From: Chloroflexota bacterium
GTDB lineage: Bacteria > Chloroflexota > Anaerolineae > B4-G1 > SLSP01
Direction: 5' to 3'
DNA: 64,000 nucleotides
Assembly (NCBI GenBank): GCA_019873645.1
Contig: JAIOAX010000008.1
Span: 90,687-154,686, forward strand
Below, in pieces: positions 17,214 through 25,229 of this stretch (positions within the stretch are counted from its first letter, which is position 1; each line of letters starts with the position of its first letter). Under the pieces are notes generated by a model. That model did no database searches. It had not been told where the DNA came from and was given only the letters and a program-made list of their open reading frames with translations. Made by a program: the position numbers and the translations under genes.

Positions 17214-20200
17214 ATGAACCCTTTGGCAGCGCGGATTCGAGAATCTTTTGAACAACTGGTAGACCAGTACGCGGAACGGCTGCTGGCGTATCCCGATTAT
17301 GCTGCCTTACCCCTGCAAGCGCGTCGTGAGGCCGCGCAGCGTCCCTTGCTGTTTATGGTGGATTGGCTGGACAGCGGCGACGACGCACAATTGCGCCAAT
17401 TCATCCACACCGTTGCCGCTACGCGGCTGGCGCAGGGTTTTGACATCAGCGTCATGCTGAATGCCATCCAAGCGTTGGGCGAACTGCTTGAGCCACTGGC
17501 GACCGAAATCGAGTCGGCGAAAAGATTATGGGCCATGCTTTTGAAAGCTCAGGAGGCGGTCACTGAATTTGTCACCGACTTGTTACGTCAAGATATCGCC
17601 AAACGCGAGCAGGCCGAAAAATCGCTGACGGAGTGGCAGCGACGTTATGAACTGGTCACCTCTGTCACCCGCCAGGTGGTCTACGACTACGATGTTGCCA
17701 GCGGCGCCATTGTATGGAGCGGCAACATTGAACAGGTGCTGGGGTTCCAATTGTCCGAGATGGACGGCGGCGTGGAACAATGGGGCAGTCTGATCCATCC
17801 AGATGACCGGGAGCAGGCTTTCGCGCTCCTGGATGCGGCGCAGGCTGCCTGTGGGCCCTATCACGTTGAATATCGTTTCCGATGTCGGGACGGCAGTTAT
17901 CTGTGGATGGAAGATAGCGGTTTGTTTATTCCCGACGCAAGCGGCCAGGCCGTGCGCATGATCGGAATGATGACCGACATCAGTGCGCGTAAACAAGCGG
18001 AAGCGGCGTTGCAGGCAAATGAGGAACGACTCTCATTGGCTTTGGAAGCCGGGCATGTAGGTATTTGGGAATTTTGGCCGCAGAAGAACGGGGTGTATTT
18101 CAACCCGACGTGGTACACGATGCTCGGCTATGCGCCTTATGAAATGCCGCAGGCACTGGAGACGTGGGCGCAGTTACTGCACCCCGAAGATGCGCCGCGC
18201 GCCAATGAAATTGTCACGGCGAGCATTCAGGCCGGCACAGATTTTGTTGTGCAGTTCCGTTTGAAGACTAAATCCGGCGAGTGGCGCTGGATGCAGGCGC
18301 GCGGTTACGTCACAATGCGCACGGCAGAGGGCAGCGCCGAACGTATTATCGGCACGCACACCGACATCCATGAGCAGAAGAGCACGGAAGAGGCTTTGAA
18401 GGCTGCGGTAGCGCGGTTGCGTAATATCATTGACGCCCTCCCGTTAGGAATGCATTTCTATCGTTTGGAGCCAGATGGCCGACTGGTGTTCACCGGCGCG
18501 AATCCCACCGCCAACAAACTGTTGGGGGTGGATAACCGCATCTTTATCGGCAAAACAATAGAAGAAACCTTCCCCGCATTGATTGAGACCGAGGTGCCGG
18601 CGCGTTACCGTGCTGCGGCCGCTGAAGGCATCTCATGGCAGACCCAACAAATTAGCTACGCTGAGGGCGAGATTCAAGGGGCATTTGAGGTCTATGCTTT
18701 CCAGATTTCGCCGGGTGAAATGGCGGCGGTTTTCATGGATGTGACCGAACGACTGCGTGCTGAAGTCGCAATTCGCACTCAACAAGAGCGTTTGCAGAGT
18801 ATCACGGCTAACATACCGGGAGTAGTGTATCAGTTCTATGTTCTCCCCACCGGCGAAATGGGTGTGGATTACGTGAGCGAGCGCATAACGCAGATCTTTG
18901 GCCTGGATGTAAGTCTGACAGAATTTTTCCCGGCGTTTGTAGCGCATGTGCACCCCGAGGATGTGGAGAGCTTTATGGCTTCGATCCAGAGGGCTGTGGC
19001 TACAGCAACGTCGTGGAGCTACGAGGGGCGTTTTATCAAGCCCTCGGGGGAAATTGTCTGGTTCAGAGGGGTATCTACACCTACCGCGTTGGCCGACCGT
19101 TTGGTTTTTAGAGGCCTGTTGTTGGATGTCACCGACCGCAAGCAACTGGAACTACAGATACAAGAGTCCTTGCTGCGGCGTGAACAACAGGTGCAGACCA
19201 GTACCGAAATCGCGCAGGAGATCGCGGCCGCGCCGGCCCTGGACGAGCTGTTCCGCCGCGTGGTGACGCTCATCAAAGAGCGTTTTGGTTACTACCATGC
19301 CCAGATTTTCCGCTACGACCCGGCGCAAGACGCCGTTGTGTTGGTCAACGGCTATGGTGAGATCGGTCAGCAAATGCTGGCGGCCGGTCACAAATTGCCC
19401 CTCGGGCGAGGTGTTGTGGGTACAGCGGCAGCGACGGGACGCTCAATGCTGGTCACGGATTTCACGCGCGATCCCGACTGGCGTCCCAATCCCTATCTTC
19501 CCGCTACGCAGGGGGAACTGGCAGTGCCCATCAAGCTGCGCGATGAAGTCTTAGGCATCCTGGATATCCAGAGCGACCGCGCCGGCGTCCTGACCCAGGA
19601 AGATCAATTGTTGCTTGAGGGCCTGTGTGGACAGATTGCCGTCGCCATAGAACAAAAACGCACTCAAGAAGCGTTGGCCTACGAACGCTACTTGCTGCAA
19701 ACACTGATGGATAACGTTCCGGCCGCCATCTACTTCAAAGACCTGCAAAGCCGTTTCATCCGTGTTTCTAAGGCAAGCGCCCGGGGCTTTGGTGTCGAAG
19801 ATCCCGCCGAAGTAATCGGTAAGACCGATTTCGACTTCTTCACCGAAGAACATGCGCGTCCGGCTTATGAAGACGAACAAGAGATTATCCGTACCGGCCA
19901 AATCATCCACAAAGAGGAGTATGAGACCCGCATCGGTCGTCCGAACACCTGGACGCTGACCACGAAGATGCCCTTGCGTGACCCGCAGGGTACCATTATC
20001 GGCACCTTTGGCATTTCCGTTGACACCACCGAAGTTAAACTGGCCCAACTGCGTTTGCAGGAAGAACGCAACCTGATGCGCTCTATTATTGACGCCACCC
20101 CGGACTGGATTTTCGTCAAGGATCAGGAACACCGCTATCAACTGGTCAACGCCAGCTATGCTCGGGCGCTGCACCTGCAACCGGAGGATTTCATCGGCAA

Positions 20201-20990
20201 GAACGATCTCGAAGTAGGGTTCCCGGAAGATCTGGTCAAAGGCAACCCGGACAGGGGCCAGCCCGGTTTCTGGCCCGCAGAACAACAGGCGATGGATGAG
20301 GATCGCGTGGTGACGAATTCGCGCATTCCTATCCCCCTGGACGGCGTTACGCGCATCTTTGACGATTTACGGGTGCCATTGCACGATGCCGAGGGCCGCA
20401 TCTGGGGCGTGCTGGGGGTCAGCCGCGACGTGACCGAGCAGGAACAAGCCAACATCAGGATGCAGGAGACGATGCAAGAACTGGAACGTCTGTATCGCGC
20501 TGCGACGCGCGAGGGTTGGCAGACGTTGCGGGAAATGAGGCGTCTGGCGCCGGGTTATCGTTTTGACCGCATCAATGTCACGCCGGCCGACGACCTGTGG
20601 ATTCCACCCCTGCAGCGGGCGCTGGAAGAAAACGCTCCCGTTACCGAAGTCACCCAAGGGATTACGGTGGCGCCGGTGACGCTGCGCGGCGAACCTATCG
20701 GCGTGCTGGGCGTACAGACCGATCCGCAAAATCCATTATCGCCGGACGAGTTAACCCTGTTGCAGGAGATCATCGAGCAGGGCGCGCTGGCGTTGGAAAA
20801 TGCACGCCTGTTCGAGGAAAGCCAGCGCCGCGCCCTCCAGGAGCGTCTGGTTGCTGAAGTGTCCGGACGCATCCGTGAAACACTGGACCTTGAAGCGGTA
20901 TTGCGCACGGCAGCCGAGCAAATACGCGGGGCGCTGGATCTGGAAGACTTTGTTGTGCGTCTGACCATGCCTGAGACGGCGCAACAGTAA
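17214..20990 (+). CDS. Cytoplasmic multi-PAS GAF sensor
   Basis: The start at 17214 is three bases after the previous stop. Residues 1-130 are an all-helical bundle that resembles the N-terminal domain of RsbR-type stressosome proteins (tentative). Then come four PAS domains (about 141-268, 268-397, 399-522 and 524-650), a GAF (655-825, FGYYHAQIFRYD, GVVGTAAATG), two more PAS domains (825-950 with IYFKDLQSRFIRVS, and 952-1078 with WIFVKDQEHRYQL), a short GAF-like domain (1085-1200, ATREGWQTLREM) and the shared tail (1200-1248, QRRALQERLVAEVSGRIR). No membrane helix or output domain is seen. PAS domains of this kind bind flavin, haem or small molecules, but no diagnostic residue such as the LOV Cys motif is visible. 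It is the most PAS-rich member of the array. Confidence 0.88.
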   Translation: MNPLAARIRESFEQLVDQYAERLLAYPDYAALPLQARREAAQRPLLFMVDWLDSGDDAQLRQFIHTVAATRLAQGFDISVMLNAIQALGELLEPLATEIESAKRLWAMLLKAQEAVTEFVTDLLRQDIAKREQAEKSLTEWQRRYELVTSVTRQVVYDYDVASGAIVWSGNIEQVLGFQLSEMDGGVEQWGSLIHPDDREQAFALLDAAQAACGPYHVEYRFRCRDGSYLWMEDSGLFIPDASGQAVRMIGMMTDISARKQAEAALQANEERLSLALEAGHVGIWEFWPQKNGVYFNPTWYTMLGYAPYEMPQALETWAQLLHPEDAPRANEIVTASIQAGTDFVVQFRLKTKSGEWRWMQARGYVTMRTAEGSAERIIGTHTDIHEQKSTEEALKAAVARLRNIIDALPLGMHFYRLEPDGRLVFTGANPTANKLLGVDNRIFIGKTIEETFPALIETEVPARYRAAAAEGISWQTQQISYAEGEIQGAFEVYAFQISPGEMAAVFMDVTERLRAEVAIRTQQERLQSITANIPGVVYQFYVLPTGEMGVDYVSERITQIFGLDVSLTEFFPAFVAHVHPEDVESFMASIQRAVATATSWSYEGRFIKPSGEIVWFRGVSTPTALADRLVFRGLLLDVTDRKQLELQIQESLLRREQQVQTSTEIAQEIAAAPALDELFRRVVTLIKERFGYYHAQIFRYDPAQDAVVLVNGYGEIGQQMLAAGHKLPLGRGVVGTAAATGRSMLVTDFTRDPDWRPNPYLPATQGELAVPIKLRDEVLGILDIQSDRAGVLTQEDQLLLEGLCGQIAVAIEQKRTQEALAYERYLLQTLMDNVPAAIYFKDLQSRFIRVSKASARGFGVEDPAEVIGKTDFDFFTEEHARPAYEDEQEIIRTGQIIHKEEYETRIGRPNTWTLTTKMPLRDPQGTIIGTFGISVDTTEVKLAQLRLQEERNLMRSIIDATPDWIFVKDQEHRYQLVNASYARALHLQPEDFIGKNDLEVGFPEDLVKGNPDRGQPGFWPAEQQAMDEDRVVTNSRIPIPLDGVTRIFDDLRVPLHDAEGRIWGVLGVSRDVTEQEQANIRMQETMQELERLYRAATREGWQTLREMRRLAPGYRFDRINVTPADDLWIPPLQRALEENAPVTEVTQGITVAPVTLRGEPIGVLGVQTDPQNPLSPDELTLLQEIIEQGALALENARLFEESQRRALQERLVAEVSGRIRETLDLEAVLRTAAEQIRGALDLEDFVVRLTMPETAQQ

Positions 20991-21109
20991 AAATTCTCTG
21001 TTCCTGTCAGCAAATCAAGCAAAGTGAGCAGCTTTGTACCCTGTAAAACCGGTCAAACATCTGCTTAATCTGCTAAATCCGCTGATATAAAGGCTGGAGG
21101 AATGTGATA
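20991..21109 (+). repeat. Short gap with CTGCT-AAATC repeats
   Basis: The gap holds degenerate repeats of the type CTGCTTAATCTGCTAAATCC (around 21061-21080) and AGCAAATCAAGCAAAG. They are related to the repeats at 15467-15500 and 44634-44655. GGAGG at 21096-21100 is the ribosome-binding site of the next gene. Confidence 0.6.
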
Positions 21110-23368
21110 ATGAGGGTGTTATACAAACTGGCAGGGATTGCCCTACTCTTATGCCTGATCGGCGTGTCGTTTGTTGGAGCGGTGCACGCGCAGACGACTC
21201 AGCATCGCTATGTGCTTTACATCAACTCCTACCATCGCGGCTATAAATTCTCGGACGACATTACTGCAGGCATTGAGAAGTCGCTGCACACTTACAGCAG
21301 CGACATTGAACTGCTAGTTGAGTATCTGGACGCCAAACGCCTTGAGAGCGATGCCTATTTCGATGAACTGGCGCGCCTGTATCGCATCAAATACGCACAT
21401 CGCAAACTGGACTTGATCATCTCTTCGGACGATGCAGCCTTGAATTTCCTGTTCAAATATGCCGATGAACTCTTCCCCGGCGTGCCGGTGGTTTTCTGCG
21501 GCGCCAACTATTTTGACGTGAACCGTCTGGCCGGCCATGAGCGTTTTACCGGCGTCAGCGAACTCGCCGACGTGCAAGGGACGCTCGATCTGGCGCTCAC
21601 CCTGCATCCGCAGACCCGTCAAATTGTGGTCGTCAACGATACCACGGTCACTGGCAAACGGGTCCACGAGCGGCTGGTGACGTTGGAAGGCCGCTACCCT
21701 AATGTCACCTTTGTCTACCTGGAAGACCTGCCCATGGCCGAAATCCGGCAGCGTTTGAGCGCCCTGCCTGCCGATAGCCTGGTACTGCTGACCATCTTTT
21801 CACGCGACGGCGCCGGCGAATTCTTTGAGTACAATATCTTCACGACGCTCATTGCCGAGAGCAGCGCCGTGCCGGTTTACGGTACCTGGGATTTCAGTCT
21901 GGGATTCGGCATTGTCGGTGGCAAATTGACCAGTGGGGCGACAGAAGGTGAGCGTGCGGCGCGCCTGGCCGTGCGCATTTTGAATGGCGAGCGTCCCCAG
22001 GATATTCCGGTGGTGCAGGAACCGGGAGCGCGCTACATGTTCGACTACGTACAATTGCGGCGTTGGAACATCCCCGAATCACGCTTGCCCGAAGACAGCG
22101 TCATCATCAACAAACCTTATTCGTTTGTGCAGCAATACGCACAATACATCGGGATTGCCGGCGTTAGCTTTGCCATCCTGACCGTGGCAGTGATCATGCT
22201 GGCGCTCAACGTGCGCCGGCGTCGGCGTGTGGAACTCCGGCTGACCCACAGCCTGGACGAGTTGCAGGCGATTCGGGCCTCGCTGGAAGAACGCATTCAG
22301 GAACGCACCGCGGCGTTTCAGAAACGCGCGAACCTCCTCGAAGCTGCCGCCGAAATCTCGCGGGCGACGACCGAAATCATTGACCTGGATCGCTTGTTAC
22401 CCTTCATTGTTGACCTGGTGCAACAACATTTCAATCTGTACTATGTAGGCCTGTTCCTGGTGGACGAATCCGGGCAATGGGCGGTGTTGCGCGCCGGTAC
22501 GGGGGCGGCGGGACAGGCGATGATGGCGCAAGGGTGGCGGCTGGAAGTCGGCGGTAAGTCCATGATCGGGCGCTGTGTGGCGACCGGCCAGGCCGATATT
22601 CAGCTAGATGTAGGCGAGGCCGCCGTGCACTTTGACAACCCCTATCTGCCCGCGACCCGTTCCGAGATGGCCTTGCCGTTGCGCGCGCGCGGTGAGATCC
22701 TTGGCGCCATGACCATCCAGAGCCAACAGGTGGCAGCCTTTGAGCCGGATGACATTCGCACGCTACAAACGATGGCCGATCAGGTGGCCGTGGCAATCAG
22801 CAACGCGCGGTTATTTGAACAAGCGCAGGCCAGCCTCGAAGCCGAGCGGCGCGCCTACGGGGAGATAAGCCGCGAAGCCTGGCGGCAAGTGTTGATGACG
22901 GCAGCCGGCCTGGATGTCTTGAGTGACCGTGCCGCTACCCGCCCGGCCGGCGATGTGTGGCGCCCGGAGATGGAAGCCGCCTGGCGCGCCGCCGCACCGG
23001 TGCCCGGCAATGGCGGCACCACGCTGGCGGTCCCTATTCGTGTGCGCGATCAAGTGATCGGCGTGGTGGATGGACGCAAACCCGACGGGAGCGTCTGGAC
23101 GGCGGAAGAGCAGCAGTTATTGACCACGCTGGTTGAGCAGTTGGGTGTGGCTTTGGAAAGCGCGCGCCTGTACCGCGACACCCAGCGTCGCGCAGCCCAG
23201 GAGCGTCTGGTCAGCGAAGTGACAGCGCGTATCCGTGAAACGTTGAATATAGAAACCGTACTCAAGACCGCCGTGGAAGAGATCCGCGAGGCCTTGCAAC
23301 TCGAACGGCTGGTCGTGCGTCTGGGCACGCCGGAGGATGACACCGCGCCAGAGAACGAGAAAGGATAA
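21110..23368 (+). CDS. Secreted ABC substrate-binding-like domain anchored to GAF domains
   Basis: The ATG at 21110 is nine bases after GGAGG; a GTG at 21104 is too close to it. A signal peptide is evident (MRVLYKLAGIALLLCLIGVS, ending AVHAQ). Residues about 31-330 resemble the ABC-type substrate-binding fold of the PF04392 type (HRYVLYINSYHRGYKFSDDI, VPVVFCGANYF, EFFEYNIF). A membrane helix (about 346-366) is followed by a coiled coil, a GAF domain (about 405-570, SMIGRC), a short GAF-like domain (575-700, GEISREAW) and the shared tail (QRRAAQERLVSEVTARIR). The binding domain would face outward, so the protein acts as a one-piece receptor without a transporter. The lipoprotein at 39100 has a related fold. 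Confidence 0.9.
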   Translation: MRVLYKLAGIALLLCLIGVSFVGAVHAQTTQHRYVLYINSYHRGYKFSDDITAGIEKSLHTYSSDIELLVEYLDAKRLESDAYFDELARLYRIKYAHRKLDLIISSDDAALNFLFKYADELFPGVPVVFCGANYFDVNRLAGHERFTGVSELADVQGTLDLALTLHPQTRQIVVVNDTTVTGKRVHERLVTLEGRYPNVTFVYLEDLPMAEIRQRLSALPADSLVLLTIFSRDGAGEFFEYNIFTTLIAESSAVPVYGTWDFSLGFGIVGGKLTSGATEGERAARLAVRILNGERPQDIPVVQEPGARYMFDYVQLRRWNIPESRLPEDSVIINKPYSFVQQYAQYIGIAGVSFAILTVAVIMLALNVRRRRRVELRLTHSLDELQAIRASLEERIQERTAAFQKRANLLEAAAEISRATTEIIDLDRLLPFIVDLVQQHFNLYYVGLFLVDESGQWAVLRAGTGAAGQAMMAQGWRLEVGGKSMIGRCVATGQADIQLDVGEAAVHFDNPYLPATRSEMALPLRARGEILGAMTIQSQQVAAFEPDDIRTLQTMADQVAVAISNARLFEQAQASLEAERRAYGEISREAWRQVLMTAAGLDVLSDRAATRPAGDVWRPEMEAAWRAAAPVPGNGGTTLAVPIRVRDQVIGVVDGRKPDGSVWTAEEQQLLTTLVEQLGVALESARLYRDTQRRAAQERLVSEVTARIRETLNIETVLKTAVEEIREALQLERLVVRLGTPEDDTAPENEKG

Positions 23369-23374
23369 ATGCAG

Positions 23375-25063
23375 ATGTGGAACAAGGTGAAGCAGTTTCT
23401 GGCAGCCCCTGTTTTTGCCGATAATGAGGAGAAGACGCGCGTTGCCGCTTTGCTCAACCCCCTGCTGTTGAGCCTGTTTGTAGCGGATATTTGCGGCGCC
23501 CTGGCAACGCTGTTTGTCTTTGCCAACAAAGTGGGCAGCGGTCTCGGGGTTGTGGCCATCTTTTTTGCTACGGTCATATCCAAACTGTGGCTGCAACGTG
23601 GGCGCGTGCAGGCAGCCGGCATTCTATTTATCGCCGGGGTAGGAGCTCCTCTCCTGACGATCTTTTTGCTTTCCGAGCAGCGCAGCTTTTCCGGCATGAC
23701 GTTGCTGAGCCTGACCGTGGTGGCCGGTTTAATCCTGGGGCCGCGGGCGGCCTTGAACGTAGCTGCCCTGAGTAGCTTGTTCTCATTGGCCGCGCTGCTG
23801 GCTGCCCGGCTTGGTCATCCCCTGCCGGCTGTTTTCCCCGCGCCCCAGGCGTCCAACTGGGTGATGTTAACACTCGCCCTGGCGCTGGCTTGGGCCCCCT
23901 TGAACCTGGCATTGCGTAGTCTGAACCAGGCATTGGCGCAGGCCCGTGCCTATGCCGTCGAATCGGATGAACGCGGCCGGCGGCTGGAGTCGCTGCTGCG
24001 CGAGCGCGACGCCGAGTTGTACCGTCGCGCTGCCTATCTGGGGGCGACGACCGCCATTGCCGCCGAGCTATCTTTCATCGAATACGAAGCGCCTCAACTG
24101 CTCTCGCGGGTAGTGCAGATCATTGCCGAGCAGTTTGGTTTCTATCATGCGGGCCTCTTTCTTCTGGATGAGGAACGTGAATGGGCCGAACTGCGCGCCG
24201 CTTCCAGTCCCGGCGGTCAGCGCATGTTGGAACGCGGCCATCGCCTGCGGGTAGGCGCCGAGGGGATCGTCGGCGCCGTCGCCGAACGAGGGGAAGCGCG
24301 CGTGGCACAGGATGTGGGTAGGGATGCATTCTTCTTTAACAATCCCGACCTGCCCGAAACACGCGCCGAGGCCGCCTTGCCTTTGCGCGTGCGCGGTGTG
24401 ACCATTGGCGTGCTGGATGTGCAAAGCACCGACCCCTATGCTTTTAGCACCGAAGACGTCAGCGTGCTCCAGGCCCTGGCCGATCAGGTGGCCGTGGCGA
24501 TTGACAGTGCACGGCTCTTCCAAAAAACACAGGAGATATTGACCGCCGAACGGCGCACCTACGGCGAACGGACGCGCCAGACGTGGCAAGAACTGCTGCG
24601 CGCCCGTCCTCATCTGTCCTTTGTCGGCGATGCGAGCGGCATTGCACCGTTCACCACCTGGGAGCCGCAAATGAAGGCCGCCGCGCAAACCGGTAAGATC
24701 GTTATTGACAGCGATACGCCGAATGTGCTAGCGATCCCGCTGCGTGTGCGCGAGCAAGTCATCGGCGTGATTGACGGCCGCAAACCCGATGGCGCGGCGT
24801 GGACCAATGAAGAAATCAACCTGTTGCAAACGCTGACCGAGCAATTGAGCGCGGCGCTTGAAGGCGCGCAACTGTATGAGGACACTCAGCGCCGTGCGGC
24901 CCGTGAACAGTTAGCGCGTGAGATCACCGACAAGATGCGCAGTGCCGTCAGTTGGGATGAGCTGATGCAGACGGCGATCCAGGAAATGGCGGAGGCCGTG
25001 GGCGTCTCGCGCTCCTTCGTCCACTGGATTCCACCACAGGTCACACTCTCAGAAGGGAGCTAG
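23375..25063 (+). CDS. Six-helix membrane GAF sensor
   Basis: I chose the ATG at 23375 because the protein then begins MWNKVKQF, aligned with MWTRIKRYF of the gene at 27952; an in-frame ATG at 23369 directly follows the previous stop. GAAAGGA upstream can serve either start. Six membrane helices lie within about residues 25-185 and end in the helix LNLALRSLNQALAQARA, which is conserved in the related membrane members. A coiled coil, a GAF (about 225-385, GIVGAVAERG, NNPDLPETRAEAALPL), a short GAF-like domain (390-510, GERTRQTWQELL) and the shared tail (QRRAAREQLAREITDKMR) follow. It has no output domain. The phrase APVFADNEEKTR near the N-terminus matches LPVFADEEQTR in the gene at 27952, which marks a recent duplication. 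Confidence 0.88.
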   Translation: MWNKVKQFLAAPVFADNEEKTRVAALLNPLLLSLFVADICGALATLFVFANKVGSGLGVVAIFFATVISKLWLQRGRVQAAGILFIAGVGAPLLTIFLLSEQRSFSGMTLLSLTVVAGLILGPRAALNVAALSSLFSLAALLAARLGHPLPAVFPAPQASNWVMLTLALALAWAPLNLALRSLNQALAQARAYAVESDERGRRLESLLRERDAELYRRAAYLGATTAIAAELSFIEYEAPQLLSRVVQIIAEQFGFYHAGLFLLDEEREWAELRAASSPGGQRMLERGHRLRVGAEGIVGAVAERGEARVAQDVGRDAFFFNNPDLPETRAEAALPLRVRGVTIGVLDVQSTDPYAFSTEDVSVLQALADQVAVAIDSARLFQKTQEILTAERRTYGERTRQTWQELLRARPHLSFVGDASGIAPFTTWEPQMKAAAQTGKIVIDSDTPNVLAIPLRVREQVIGVIDGRKPDGAAWTNEEINLLQTLTEQLSAALEGAQLYEDTQRRAAREQLAREITDKMRSAVSWDELMQTAIQEMAEAVGVSRSFVHWIPPQVTLSEGS

Positions 25064-25077
25064 AACATACGGCATGT

Positions 25078-25210
25078 TACGTACACGCCGACGTACACAC
25101 CGACGTACACACCGCCTTCAGGCGGCCACCTGTACACACCGCCTTCAGGCGGCCACCTGTACACGCCGCCTTCAGGCGGCCACCTGTACACGCCGCCTTC
25201 AGGCGGCATA
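25078..25210 (+). repeat. 27-base tandem palindromic repeat, four copies
   Basis: CCGCCTTCAGGCGG, a palindromic hairpin unit, occurs at 25112, 25139, 25166 and 25193, exactly 27 bases apart, with linkers close to CCACCTGTACACG. Two or three copies of a shorter CGACGTACACAC unit precede it. The constant period and near-identical linkers exclude a CRISPR array. The repeat fills most of the gap between two sensor genes. Confidence 0.9.
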
Positions 25211-25229
25211 ACCAGAAGGAAGAACTAGC

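Noticed and set aside
25078..25210. CRISPR array
   Set aside because: The linkers between the repeats are nearly identical and only 13 bases long.
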